Counted from the first letter of the stretch, positions 24,343 through 36,500 are shown. The stretch is 64,000 bases of DNA from Hydractinia symbiolongicarpus (GCF_029227915.1 NC_079879.1:22212501-22276500); one strand, 5' to 3'. A program made the numbers and translations. Notes: generated by a model from the sequence alone, not told the origin.

Positions 24343-25308
24343 TTACATGTGACTTTCATTTGGCATTGTGCCTTTAATTATTTTCACCCACTCCATATCA
24401 TCGGTTTTTGTAGATATTGTCTCACTTTTTATATTTTTATCATCATTGTTGTCCATTGCATTGCTGTGTATCTCTAACGATATGTTTTTGTCTCCATCAT
24501 TGGAAGTGGTAATAATATATACAGACTTTTCACACGGACTGTCAATTTCTTCCTGTGCTTCATTCAATGATTGTTTTTTTAAATTTTTTGTTTCATTTGT
24601 ATCTGGACTTCCGTTATTTGTCATAGATTTAGGAGTAGGTTTTTTAGTCTTGCTAGGCAATAGTTTAGGTTCATGTTCATTATTTTCAGTTTTATCGAAA
24701 TTGTTTATCCTTCTTCTTTTTTTAACTGGCATTTTATATACTGTTTTAGCTTTAACACTCTCAGCTTTTAAAAAATGAACATATCTCTGATATATTTTTT
24801 CGTCTACTGTCATCTCTTCTGTTGCATTTAAAACATCTCTACACATAGTTATTTTATCAGTTACTGTGATAGAATTATTAGGTTTCATGACAAACAGTGT
24901 TGGTGCATTATTTGTGTTGTGAATCATGTCCATATTGAAAGGTATAAATGTGAACTCATTTTCACGTGTTACATACAAGTTCTTTTTTTTACGAACACAT
25001 CCCAAATATGGTACAACAATTTCAGGTGAGTTAGGGACTTCTTTTTTATAGAGAAGTAAGGATTGTTTATTTTTTCTTCCTAACTCTTTTACTGTTATCT
25101 CCCCAAGTCGAATAAGCCACTGGAGCATATCTTTATTTGTAGACAATCCAGTATATTCCTTTAACTTGTGGAAGTTTCTAACAGCTGCCTTGCTTTCTTC
25201 ACATTTACCAAGCCATAACGCATATTGATTGGCATAACATTTATCTTTGCTGTTATTTATCTCATTGGAATTTATTTCAAAGTCAAGTTCATCATTACAC
25301 GACTCCAT
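24343..25308 (-). CDS. Uncharacterised Lys-rich, probably nuclear protein
   Basis: One long minus-strand exon. The frame is open from 25413, but the likely start is the ATG at 25308 (MESCNDELDFEIN), because a splice acceptor (TATTTTTAG) at about 25373 would cut off the hydrophobic N-terminal extension. From that ATG the protein is about 321 residues. Its first half looks folded (YANQYALWLGKCEESKAAV, MLQWLIRLGEITVKELGRK, IVVPYLGCVRKKKNLYV). The middle carries a strong basic nuclear-signal-like cluster (PVKKRRR). The rest is Ser/Thr/Asn/Lys-rich and disordered, ending in an acidic/aromatic motif (DDMEWVKIIKG). No family is recognised. The frame has no decay, which argues for a real gene, perhaps lineage-restricted. 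Confidence 0.6.
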   Translation of the reverse strand: MESCNDELDFEINSNEINNSKDKCYANQYALWLGKCEESKAAVRNFHKLKEYTGLSTNKDMLQWLIRLGEITVKELGRKNKQSLLLYKKEVPNSPEIVVPYLGCVRKKKNLYVTRENEFTFIPFNMDMIHNTNNAPTLFVMKPNNSITVTDKITMCRDVLNATEEMTVDEKIYQRYVHFLKAESVKAKTVYKMPVKKRRRINNFDKTENNEHEPKLLPSKTKKPTPKSMTNNGSPDTNETKNLKKQSLNEAQEEIDSPCEKSVYIITTSNDGDKNISLEIHSNAMDNNDDKNIKSETISTKTDDMEWVKIIKGTMPNESHM

Positions 25309-25413
25309 TCCCAACAAAAAATTACTGGTTGTTTTCAACGTGTCCTCAGTCCTTGAGCTGTTTTTAAAGTTTCTAAAAATATTGCAAAATACAAACCATA
25401 ATGTGAAATACAT

Positions 25414-26600
25414 AATGTACTGACTGACTGTTGGTATATATTGTTATGTACATACAACTGTATCATACACAAGTTTAGAATTTTATTCGCAGAAACATCT
25501 AGGGAAAGGGAAAAAAGTTATAACACTTTGTGCAAGAATTACTTTGTGCAAGAATTTTAATTACTTTGTGCAAGAATATACTACCAACCATGAAAGGGAT
25601 ATGCATAACTAGGTATGCAGTGTTTGATTTAGTTAATTTTTATGTTTGCATAAAAATCACAAATCAGATATTTTAAGATTATTGCTTGTGTACGCTTGTG
25701 TATAGTAAACAAAACACAAAGCTTAATTCTTATGAATAACCATTTAGCAAGATATATTATCTTCACACCCAGCCCATGATAGCAAATGAACATAACACAA
25801 TCAGTTCACAGGCAACAACACAGTCATTTTAAAAGTGGTGGTCTTGAGCCTTGGACATGGTCTCTTTTTTACCTGTTTTTTATCTTTTTGTTTTAAAGAA
25901 TAAAATATATATGGCAACTTAAGAGTTCTTTTATAAAAATTTGATGACCCAGTTAAAATTAGTTAAAAAAGAGACTGATATGCAAATCTCTGCAAAAAAT
26001 CCAAATTATAAAATTAAAACCCTGTGCAGGTGGGCAGGCTAGTTAGGCCTACCCACCTGCACAGGGTTTTAATTTTAAAATCTTTCTGAATAAAGTATAG
26101 CTAGCCAGCTTGCTCTCTAACCTCAAATAATCAAAAAAGAGTAAACTATTTTTGTTGCTGTTTGTGTAAAGACGTTCTTATATTTCTGTTTTTTACAATT
26201 TGTATATGTAAAAGTAATGATTTTTTGTTTAATACTTAAGGGCAATTTCTTTCACATTTGAGGTTCGAATATGTATGCTCTAAGTGCTTCAAGTGCTCCA
26301 AGCCTAGTGATCAAAGAAACAGCAAGCACAGAACGAATTTAAGTGTTCCGACATGTTGATGTGGTTTTAAAATATAGCTTGTATTTTTTTGCGTAATTTT
26401 TGGCGTCGACTTCTTGTAAAAAATATGTGGGTGTTTTTAAAGCGAAAGTAACTGTTAGCTACCGCCGACTTCGTCTCCAGGACATTTTGTCTTGTTTATG
26501 AAATTGATAGCGGCCACTCTGTAATAATGGTTTCAGGGGCCACAAGGCTTAAAAATTTGCTGACGTCAGCAAAGAACCGCCATAGGAACTTTAGGAACAA
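25414..26600. other. Intergenic region with a long hairpin
   Basis: Upstream of the uncharacterised gene. AT-rich, with no coding feature. It contains short repeats of ACTTTGTGCAAGAATT (25530-25580) and the 25-bp-arm hairpin described separately. Confidence 0.5.
26010..26075. repeat. Hairpin with perfect 25-bp arms
   Basis: The left arm (26010-26034) and right arm (26051-26075) are exact inverted copies containing ACCCTGTGCAGGTGGG. The 16-base spacer is itself partly complementary. It could be a joined pair of transposon ends or a structured RNA site. Confidence 0.85.
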
Positions 26601-26612
26601 TAACCGTCGCAT

Positions 26613-28001
26613 CTACTGTTTAGAACTTAAAACGATGATAAGAAATTGTATATCAACCTCGTCCCCGCGCTTCTCCGCAGAGGGAGGAACGCAATTTTCC
26701 TTAGCCCTCAGTTCCTGATTAAAAAATTTTAAAAACTGATCTAAAGTCCAAATATCTTCACCAAACTTCCTAGAAATAATCAATAATAAGTCCTTAGGCA
26801 ATCTATCTTTTAAAAGGGGAATAAGTAGACATCCAAAACTGTCCGTTTCAACATTCAAAGATTTTAAATTTCTCACACAAGTTTCAATATTATCAAACAA
26901 TTGTCTCAAACAGACCACATGCTCTAAACTCTTGACTTTCTTAATTTTAGACTAAGAATCTAAATGAGCAGAGATGAGAATTTCGCGATTACCAAATCTT
27001 TTTTGAAGCAAGTCAATCGATTCCTTATAATTCTCAGTAGTTAAAGATAAACCAGTAATTATGGAAAAGGCCTTTCCAGATAAGTATCTCTTTAAATAGT
27101 TAAATTTATCGATCGCGCTGATGCTTTCGTTAGTATTAATAGACACGTTAAACTGGTCCCAAAACCCTTGCGAATCTAAGGGATTACCGGAAAACACAGG
27201 GAGTTCTAATTTAGGCAATTTACACCCAGCAATACCTGAACTATTCGAACTTTTCACGGAGACACCATCTGACTCACTAGCCACTTTCATTTTGTTTAAT
27301 CTCAAAGTAAGACCCGCTATAACTTCCCTAGATGGCTTCAAAATTTTCCGACTTTCATACACGTCATTTTCAATATCGGCAACCTCCAGACTATTCAAGA
27401 TCTCCTCATCAATTTTTTCCAGTTCCTCCTTATTTTGAAGTAAGGTATCCCTTAACCCCAACAAAAGAGCCTCTTAACTCGTCTTATCAGTTAAACAATC
27501 TCTCGCCTCACCCAGACTCACCTCAAAATCCACACGCAAAGCTAACTAGCAAGTTTTCTGTTCAAAACAGAACTCATTTTGAAAATAATTAAAAGTAATT
27601 AAACAATTACTCTCACTCAAATTAATAAAAATCAACTTACACTCAATCGAGGCTCGGACACACACGCCTGAACAGATAAAAAAGTAAAACCATAAACAGT
27701 CTCACCGTAAGTCAAAGTAATAATAGCGTAAAATCAAAACCCCTGCAAATCTTCCAGAAATGTCTCATCAACAAACGTACCCCAATGGTAGACGACAATG
27801 TTCAGTAAAACTCTCAAGTAAAGACAACATCAATGTTCACAAATTCTGTGTTTCTCAACCACATCAACGTTCAGTTCGTTCATAAGTTCAAAAATCGTAT
27901 ACAAAGTTCAATTTTAATCCAAGTTCGTATTTCTTCAATTTCAATCCAAGTTCATATTTCTTCGTGTCCCTCATCGGGCTCCAAATATAAACAGCCTAAC
28001 A
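26613..28001 (-). mobile_element. BEL/Pao LTR retrotransposon gag fragment with 5' leader
   Basis: The minus frame 27464-26613 encodes a BEL/Pao gag (DUF1759-type): LPKLELPVFSGNPLDSQGFW, FNYLKRYLSGKAFSIITGL, LQKRFGNREILISAHLDS, then LRQLFDNIETCVRNL and LPKDLLLIISRKFGEDIW. One in-frame TAG at 26952-26954 interrupts it, and the start region (about 27575) also has stops. Upstream, 28001-27600 looks like LTR plus leader, beginning TGTTAGGCTG with internal AAGTTCGTATTTCTTC-type repeats. The boundary at 28001 is an inference. No pol gene or 3' LTR is seen, so this is a truncated dead copy. Confidence 0.7.
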
Positions 28002-29436
28002 TGCCCTGGGGACGAGGTTGATTGCATATAGAATCATGCTTTTGACGGATGGTTAAAGAGATATTGGTGTTAAGGTTTTTTGATAACGTTAACCCGACTG
28101 TTCCGAAACGGGTAGGTTGATCCAGCCTTAGGATATTAGTCCTATTTTAGTCGCAGGTGGTTCTGCGCGGTGAAAGGGAAATGAGGTCACCACCTCATGG
28201 TTTCACTCTAGAAAATTGTATAAGACATTGACATTGACGCCAGTAGAATTTACCGACGTTAGCGTCAAAATAAGTTGTTTGTTTTTTGGCAATTAAGATA
28301 TAGTCTCTCGCTTATTTTAAAGGATAGAGTGTCACCATTGCCCCTAACACACTGAATCTCTACGCGAAACGAGGCGTTGTCTGAATTCCATAAGTTGAAC
28401 AACGTGAGCTTTCTCTTGTCTGAACAACATCCAACAGGATGCTTTCCCGTGGACGTTTATAACGTTATTATTATTGCGATACTTTAATATTCAGCGAAGG
28501 AGAGCATGATGTTTTAACAGGAAAGTTACAGATTTTGTTTCGAACTGGAAAATGATAAAAGTAGGGCCCGTGGAAAAATATCCGTTATTTGAATTTTCAC
28601 GACGTCAGCAATATTCGTGAGTACACAAACCAACCTAATCCCCAGTACCCCTTTTCGTTTTTTATACTGCGGATGGCGGGAAGAAAGGGGGTCCTGAATA
28701 ACCGATTTTTCATATATATGGAGATTCTTTTTTTGGCGTGTTTCAAACTGTAGATTTTGGGAAACATTTTTACTGATTTTAACTTCATGCGAGTTTTTGA
28801 AGTTTTAAAATGTTTTGGCGAGCTTTCTTTGCTGATTTACTTTAATAATTGTCAAGTAATACTAGATTTACATTTTATATGTAGTTGTTGGACACCTTTA
28901 TTTTTGTTGTACAAGTTTTTCATGTTTTGATGTGCGAAATGCGTAGGATATATGTAAACATTGAATAAAGCAGACTGTAAAATCCCAAAATGCTGTGTTG
29001 TTTGTGTTTTAATGCATGCCTCATGGATTAAACTGGAAATACAGTGGATTCGTTCACATACATACATCTAGTCTACAATAATAAGACTGACATGCAGTAA
29101 CGGAGAAGTATGATTAAAAATAAATTGGAAGCCATTTTTATTATTTCGCGCAACTTAAAATGACGTCATTTTTTCAGGGTGTCACATTGCATAATAAAAT
29201 GAGACGTGTGATTTACTAACTGTTTTTAATAAGATTTGTGTAAACATGAGGTGAAATAACGAAAGAAGGATAGTCTGCAAAAAAAACAAAAGCAATATTT
29301 AATAAAAATTTTGATAATATAGAAACAACTGTGCAGAAAGGGCCAGTGCAATTTTTTCTGACAATATAAGTAACAGAGATTATGATTCAATGACTTATAA
29401 GTAGAAAATAGATTGAGGGTTTTAACTTTGGATGAC
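28002..29436. other. Intergenic, repeat-derived
   Basis: No gene is supported. The sequence at 28560-28700 (AATATCCGTTATTTGAATTT, CCCCTTTTCGTTTTTTATAC) looks like an interspersed repeat. It probably includes the promoter of the plus-strand gene starting at 29437, but no motif stands out. Confidence 0.4.
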
Positions 29437-32069
29437 ATGAAGAAAGGAGAGTATATATTTGAGGATGGTGCGAGCTTTGACAGCGAAGGTAAGTCTTCCC
29501 TTTTTATAATAAGCTTCTTTTTGTTAATTCTCCGGTTTTTGATATTTCTACTTGAGATAACATAAAACAAAAACCACAAAAATACCGCACTATGTTATAC
29601 AAATGTATTAGTTTACAAGCAATAACGTCTTTATACAGAGAAACGACAACGCAAATTGTAAATTGGAAGTTATATATAAAGCACAGCAGTTCTAATGACC
29701 TTAAATATTTTTACGTCCCATGTTTTTTTTTATAAGCAATTAAAATTTTAAAATGAGACTTAAGGATGCTTATGGAAAGTGCTTCTTCAGGCTCAAAATA
29801 TGCTTGAGTTATGCTTAATGACAAAAGGATTTATTGGGATATGCTTATGACAAACACATGATCAGGCTCAAAATATGCTTATTTGAAAAAAAAAATAATT
29901 AAATTTTATCAATTCATAAAAGTTTCTATATTTTGAATAGGAAACTTTCGTGAGTAATACTGTAGTATGAAAAATTTTACACTGTAATGTTGTCGAAAAA
30001 AACTGCTCAAGAAACAAAAAATATAAAAACTTCACCACATTTTCTTAGGGTCCGCATAATGCTTAGCATAAGCCCACAGATGCTTATAAATGTCATGCTT
30101 ATAAGAAAAAGGAATACCAACTTAAAATCTTGTTTTGTCAACTTGTCATCAACTAAAAATGAAATTCTTTTTAGCGACATCATCACCTTTGGCTCATCCA
30201 ACCAAAGATCGTCCAAAATTCCAAGCAAGAAATAACCTTAAAGTCGAAAACAAACCAAAACACGTCTTAAACAAAATACGACGGCAAGCATCCGATGAAA
30301 AGTTTTATGAGCCAAAACCTACTGTAAAACCAAGGCCAGCTAAACGTCCGAAACCAGTCATCGGGACCAAACCACCCATATTATCGCCTAAGCCGAAGCG
30401 CAGCGATAAACATATTAACTTCTTAGATAAATCAAACGAAAAAGTAAATGAATCAAATTCTGGACCTTTGGTTAACAAAACTAAAGGTCATGCATTTGTT
30501 CTCCCCCCACTGCCTTCCGTAAACCAACATAAAGGAACAACTCCGAAGTATAAAGTCCCCGAAATTCGTAATCAATCGAAGGTCGATAGTTATGTACCAA
30601 AGAAAAACGTACCACCACCCCTGTCCCCAAGACCAGTAAGATCATCTCATAATAATAACATTTCGAAAACTAAGCCTTCTGCAGAAAAACAGAAAGACTT
30701 TCATGGTGAGAAATTAACAAACCATACCGAAGAGTCTAAAAAAGAAACAGCAAAGTTAACTGAAATGGAGATTGATAAAAAGAAGGACCACGTTGTTACG
30801 GAACCCTCATTGGATACAGAGTTGGGGGAAAAGAATATACTGAGCAGGGATGAAAAATGCCCGGAAATTCCGACCAACAAAAAAGCAGGATGTAGTTCAA
30901 ACTTTATAAATCAGAATGCACCAACAAAAACAAATGATTGCAACGATATGAACTCAGATCTCAAAAAGGTTAAGAAAAAAGGAAGTCCTGCTGAAGGGGA
31001 ACAATTCATTACAAAAACTACAGATGCGAACACGACAAAAGCGAAAAGCGACAGCAAAACCAACCCGTTTTTAAAAGGCATAAGCAAATTCACTGATTCA
31101 GTTAGCCCACCCATGGCACGGTTTAAGAAATACGATAGTTTAGAAGAAAAACAGAGCTGCGCAGATCCGGATGAAGAAATAAATGAAATGATACAAGACA
31201 AGGGGAAAAACAAAACCACAACAGAGACAAAAAAAGGTCCTGGAAAATTAACCTTTTCACCCTTCGCTTTTAAGAAGGAAAAAACAGCAAGTGTTTCTAC
31301 GAATAAATTCACCAAACTAGACAGTTCACCAAAAGTTAGCCGAAAGATGGATAACAAAAATGCTTTAGAATCAGATTCTGTACATAAACTTGAAACAAAG
31401 ACACAGAACTTAGAACTAGCAAATACAACTGACTTTTCTAAAGATAAAGATACAACGAAAGATAGAGAAAAGGACGACGGGAAAATAGACGATGCAATGA
31501 ATTCTGGATCAGAGAAACTAAACGCAAATGCAAACATAGAAAAAAGTCAACCTAAGAAGGAAGGTGGAGTGTATAAGAAACTTTCATTTGATGATTTGTA
31601 TTCTCCTCCACATATGATAAGGTCTTATTCTCTTGTCACGTACACACCAAAACCAGCGAAAAGAAGAGTCGATGCGCACGGTAGGATAATGGACAAACGC
31701 GGAAGTGCACAGAATGATATTGTGCGATCGTTATCACCAGCGATGAAGTACGAGGAAAGAATAATGAATGGGGCACCCTGGAAGGAGAAAGTCAAGGAAG
31801 AAGAAGAACATCTGTTGCTTGATAACAGTGAAAGAAGAAGACATACTTTTAGTCAGCCATCGACAAAGGGGTTTATATCAAGGTCACACCCAAACGGGAA
31901 ATCTTCAGACAAGGTAAATTTGATAAGTCAAGACTCAACAGATGACGAAAGCGACGAGGACTTACTGCTGAATAAGCAAATCCAAAATTCGGAACGCCTT
32001 AAAACAGAAAATAAAACAAAATCGAAGAAAATATTTGGTATATTAAGGAAGCATAATGCAGAAGAGTAA
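29437..32069 (+). CDS. Disordered Lys/Pro-rich protein (648 aa), unknown
   Basis: Two exons, 29437-29488 and 30175-32069 (TAA). Exon 1 starts MKKGEYIFEDGASFDSE and ends at a GTAAGT donor in phase 1. The acceptor TTTTTAG at 30174 keeps phase, so the in-frame ATG at 30135 is intronic. The protein is very Lys/Ser/Pro/Thr-rich and low in hydrophobics. Proline clusters look like SH3 or profilin ligands (KPRPAKRPKPVIGTKPPI, VPPPLSPRPVRS). The best-ordered part is near the C-terminus: KKLSFDDLYSPPHMIRSYSL, VTYTPKPAKRRVDAHGR, IVRSLSPAMKYEERIMNGAP, then RRRHTFSQP (phosphosite-like) and an acidic DSTDDESDEDLLL. It is probably a cytoskeletal or signalling scaffold, inferred from composition alone. The family is not recognised. 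Confidence 0.7.
29765..30106. repeat. Dispersed ATGCTTA words in intron
   Basis: The intron of the 648-aa gene carries about nine copies of ATGCTTA or close variants. Two of them lie inside a repeated phrase CAGGCTCAAAATATGCTT (29788 and 29863). It looks like a degenerate short tandem repeat. Confidence 0.45.
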
Positions 32070-32297
32070 ATTGACTATGATATACATATATAATTAAAAT
32101 TACGTTATTTAATGAGTATTAGCACTTTTGGAAACATTAAATTTTGAAGGCGTAGAAAATTCTTTAAAACCGTCGTTTTTTTCTTTCGGAGCATTTTTTG
32201 AGAAAAAATCGACCCTGGGATTTCACGTTCCTCCGTCACAGATGTAAACTTCGTACCCAAGCTCCTTAACTCCTGGGAAGTCTCGTATTGACGTTTC

Positions 32298-32665
32298 AGG
32301 CCAAAATTGGTATTTGTTTTCGACAAAATTTGGCACAGTTAACAAAAAAAGTATGCTGAACATAATGGTGACATAATAATTTTGATTTTTTTACCTAAAT
32401 GTCATTTAAGGCCAAAATTGGTCCAAAAATTAAAACTACTTTATTTTTAACAAAATTTGGCACAGTAAACAAATAAAGTATGCTGAACATGATGGTGACA
32501 TCAAAATTTTGATTTCTTGTTACCAAAATGTCATTTTAGGCCAAAATTTATCCAAAAATTAAAACTGCTTTAGTTTCGACAAAAATTGACACAGTTAATA
32601 AAAAAGTATGCTGAAAATGATGGTCACATCAAAATTTTGATTTTTGTCAACTAATGCCGTTTAAG
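32298..32665. repeat. 127-bp tandem repeat, about three copies
   Basis: The phrase GTATGCTGAA recurs at 32351, 32478 and 32606, a period of 127-128 bp. Each unit also has AGGCCAAAATTGGTCC, AAAATTTGGCACAGT and GATGGTGACATCAAAATTTT. The copies differ by roughly 10-15 percent by eye. It lies between the convergent ends of the 648-aa gene and SMARCAD1. Confidence 0.85.
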
Positions 32666-32869
32666 ACCATAAACGTTTCAATCGCAAGACTTTCAACCAT
32701 GAATGGTAGGCCGTATTTTTTGTTAGCAATTTCTTTTAAAATGTGAGTTTATTATGACACGTTTCGTTTTGTTTGCGTTTGTTGTAAGATATGTCATTGG
32801 TGTGCTTTAACTTCAGAGGTTCATGCACCAAACCCCTTCGAATGTTTGGCACAATAACACAACGAATTA

Positions 32870-32940
32870 GCAGGTTTTCATCAAATATTTTGGTAGCGCG
32901 CGGAAATTCTTAGAGCCCCCAGGGCTTCTTGTTTACTTTT
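32870..32940. repeat. Dispersed repeat end shared with 19450-19490
   Basis: GCGGAAATTCTTAGAGCC followed by CAGGGCTTCTTGTTT matches GCGGAAATCTTTAAGCC then CAGGGCTTCTTGTTT at 19456-19488. It is probably the end of an interspersed element. Confidence 0.45.
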
Positions 32941-33528
32941 GATAACAATACATTGCGAAACAAGTGGCATTTGTGAAATTTTCTTTCTTCATGTTCGAAA
33001 ACATAACCTTTAAAGCCTCTTGAAAAGGATGCTACTATAACACTACATATCAACAGGAAGCACCACATCAGGTGCATTAACAAACTATTCTATGAAGCGT
33101 CAGGCAATCTTCTGTAGCAAAATACTGAAAATGATTACAGAAACAGAGCAAACGCAACTATAGTGTATTCAGGCAACTTCGGCGCCGCAACCTTTTAACA
33201 AGCGCTGTTAAAATAACAGATAAAAGACACAATATATAAAATAATTTATTTTCTTAAAATTTAATATAAAAAGAACATAACAGTGATAAATAATATTTTC
33301 TCTTCAGCAACACAAAAATCTAGAACAATGCGTAATTATTGAAGAAAATATTAGAAGAGAAGGGTGCTGCGTTTTTGATATTAAAATTGTGATTGTTGAT
33401 TGATATTAAAATTGTGTGTTCATTTCGCTTATTTTATGTATTCGCATTGAAACATAATACCAATTCAAAGATTCCTATCAATATTACATAAATAAGAAAT
33501 ACTAAAAAGATAAAACTAAATAAGTATT

Positions 33529-36500
33529 TTACAAACTTTCATTAAGGATGGTTAAAACTGTATTCCTGGCGTCACTTTCCGTAACTAAAATAACAAACGG
33601 AATTAAAAAACATAAACGATGAAAACGACACCAAATAGAATGACGACAACATAAACAACAACAAAACAACAATAACAACGGCAGCAAAAACGAGGATGAC
33701 GAAAGCAACGGCAGTAACAATAATAAAATGAATAACGACAACAATAACAGCACTGACGATGGCAACAACACACAGCAGCAACGACAACAAAATTATACAG
33801 CAGCAAAGACGGCGACAACAACATACAGCAGCAACGACGACGATAACAACATACAGCAGAAACGACAACAGCAACAATATATAGCAGCAACAACAACAAA
33901 ACACACAGCAGCAGCAACGACAAAAAAAACATATAGCAGCAACGACGGCGACAACAACGTACAGCAGCAACGACGATGACAACAACGTACAACAGCAACG
34001 ACAACGACAACTACACAAAGCAGCAACGACAGCGACAACAAAAACATACAGCAGCAACGACAACAAAAACACACAGCAGCAACGAAGACGACAACAACAT
34101 ACAGCAGCAACGACGACGACAACAACATACAGCAGCAAGGACAACAACAACAATATATAGCAGCAACAACAACAACAAAAACATACAGCAGCAACGACGA
34201 CTACAACAACATACAGCAGCAACGACGACGACAACAACACAGAGCAGCAACAACAACAAAAACATACAGCAGCAACGACAACAAAAAAATACAGCAGCAA
34301 CGATGACGACAAAAACATATTGCAGCAAAAACAACAAAAACATACTGCAGCAGCGACGACGACAACAACACACAGCAGCAACGACGACGACAACAAAAAC
34401 ATACAGCAGCAACAATGACGAAAAAAACATACTGCAGCAGCGACGACGACAACAACATACTGCAGCAACGACGACGACAAAAACATACAGCAGCAACGAT
34501 GACGACAAAAACATACTGCAGCAACGACGGCGACAACAACGTACAGCAGCAACATCAACAACAGCAACACTAACAACGACGACAACAACGACAGAAAAAC
34601 ATATCACACATACCGTGTTCGTTTCCACCGACAACTTCTTTCTCCAGCCTAAGTTTCTTTTCACCACATTTTAAAATATTTTCTTCAATCGTGTCTTTAC
34701 CAATACACTTGTACACTGTCACTTCTCTAAAAAAAGAAATTTAAAACATTAAAATCAATGCAGTAAAAAAAGAAAAGCTCTACGGAGGATGTTGTGGTAG
34801 CCTTGTTTCGATGTGAGATGGTTTGTAATTGGTTACAAGGCTCTGAAAAAATAATTTACTTCACTTTAACAGTTTATGCTCGATAACAGAGAAGTATGTT
34901 TAAAAATACGGTTTGTGTTTGGTCATGCGTAGGCTCAACACAACTCTTTTTACATTCATATCAATTCTACGTTTTGTCAAAACGGAAGTACTGTTAACAT
35001 CTACCTCGTCTGTCCGACTCGATGACACCTATCTTCTGCTTGTTTGTCGTTGTATGGATTATAATCGATGTCGTGAAAAATAACTGTGTTCGCTGACGTC
35101 AAGTTTATTCCCAAACCACCTGACACATAAGAAACAACATTGCAAACAGAAGTGGTTGACATTAAGGTGGTTGCGTGAAGTTTATTACATGATATTGAGA
35201 GAAAACCAGGTTTATTATTCAGAGTAAAAGCAGAATCCGCGCAATTTTACGAAAATCTGCGTTTTCTGTGGGAAAAACAAGATTCCCATCACTATAAATA
35301 TTTTACAGAAAAAGTTCCCAGTAAACATTTTTTTATTTCTTCAATAACAATTTGAAAGTATTTTACAGGGTCCCTACGTCATTTTTTTTACCTATTATTT
35401 CTCTGAGAAATATACCTATTTATCCAGATAACTGGCCTAGGTAATGAATATCTCAATAATACAATACTATCACAACAGAGAGCACCTAACAAAATCCTGC
35501 AAAAATTTCCCTGCATTTCCCAAATTTTTACTGAAGTGTCGAAGTCTCACAGTATGAAACTTGCCGGCAAAGCTAAGCAAAAAACAAGATCATACCAGCT
35601 CTTGTTGATAAAAGAAAAATAAATATGTCTTCGTTAGTGTTGTACTCATCAATCAATTGTTGTCTATGAAAAATTTTTGGAATTATTATTATTGGAAAAA
35701 TCAATTGAAACGTTTATGTCCTCCTTATAGAAAATACTCGGCTGTGCTATTTTAGTAGTGAACTCTGTTTATGGAGTACACTTCAATAAAGCTGACACCT
35801 CTACATAACAGCCAGTGACACTCGGAATGGGATAAATAATTTTTAGGCCTAACATTTATAGATAATCTCTATGAAGAGGACATCTGCACAAAGTAGAAAC
35901 TTTGTTTTGCACCAATGCTGCTTGCTTTGAAAGATTTCACCGCATAAACAAATTGATCATTGTTCAAAAGATAAATCTAAAATGTTTGAATATATATTGA
36001 CTGCGATTAGCAATCAAGCAAAACCATTGCTATATAATGCGGAGTTTTAAAAGTTACCTTGAACTTCCTTTCGTCCCTCCATCAATACGAAGATATCTGT
36101 ACTTTTTAATTTTAAGATACTCTTCCAGGATATCCAACACAATCACAAATTGACTAAATAAAAGCACTCGATCTCCCTAAAATAAATAAAAATTTATAGG
36201 TAGAAGGGTATTTACATTTCGACCAATAGAAATAATCCTTTAAAGTTGATTAAATTGACCTTTTGTTTCTATTGTTAGAACTTTCTTAATAATTTTAAAA
36301 ATGACTTTAATTCTCACGATTTCTAATTGCTCTTAATTTTCTGTCCTCTAAGATCTGGCAAGAATTTGGAAAACACTTACAGTCGTGGATAAAGTTATGA
36401 AAGGTAGCTTTTCGTCACTTTTTTAAAAATGGCCAAAGGGGTCAATACTTACAATAAGTCTTTACTTTTGCGCACACGTAGGTCAGGTAGAGAGTGTTTT

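Noticed and set aside
24368-24778. 136-aa plus-strand hydrophobic frame
   Set aside because: Antisense shadow of the uncharacterised minus-strand gene.
26527-26718. 63-aa plus-strand frame with SSPRFSAEGG
   Set aside because: Runs antisense over the BEL/Pao gag end and repeat-like DNA. Not a gene.
26643-28032. Inverted match CAACCTCGTCCCC at 26655 and 28010 as transposon ends
   Set aside because: The match is short, one copy lies within gag coding sequence, and the motif looks like a common dispersed word. No target duplication was found.
30135-30174. ATG at 30135 as start of the 648-aa protein
   Set aside because: It lies before a good splice acceptor, and exon 1 at 29437-29488 joins in phase at 30175, so these codons are intronic.
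30911-31537. 208-aa minus-strand frame rich in Phe/Ser/Val
   Set aside because: Antisense shadow of the Lys-rich coding exon of the 648-aa protein.
33572-34674. Long open frames on both strands (up to 338 aa, Val/Cys/Leu-rich or Gln/Thr-rich)
   Set aside because: They are products of a minisatellite with a three-base-multiple period lying wholly inside the SMARCAD1 last intron.
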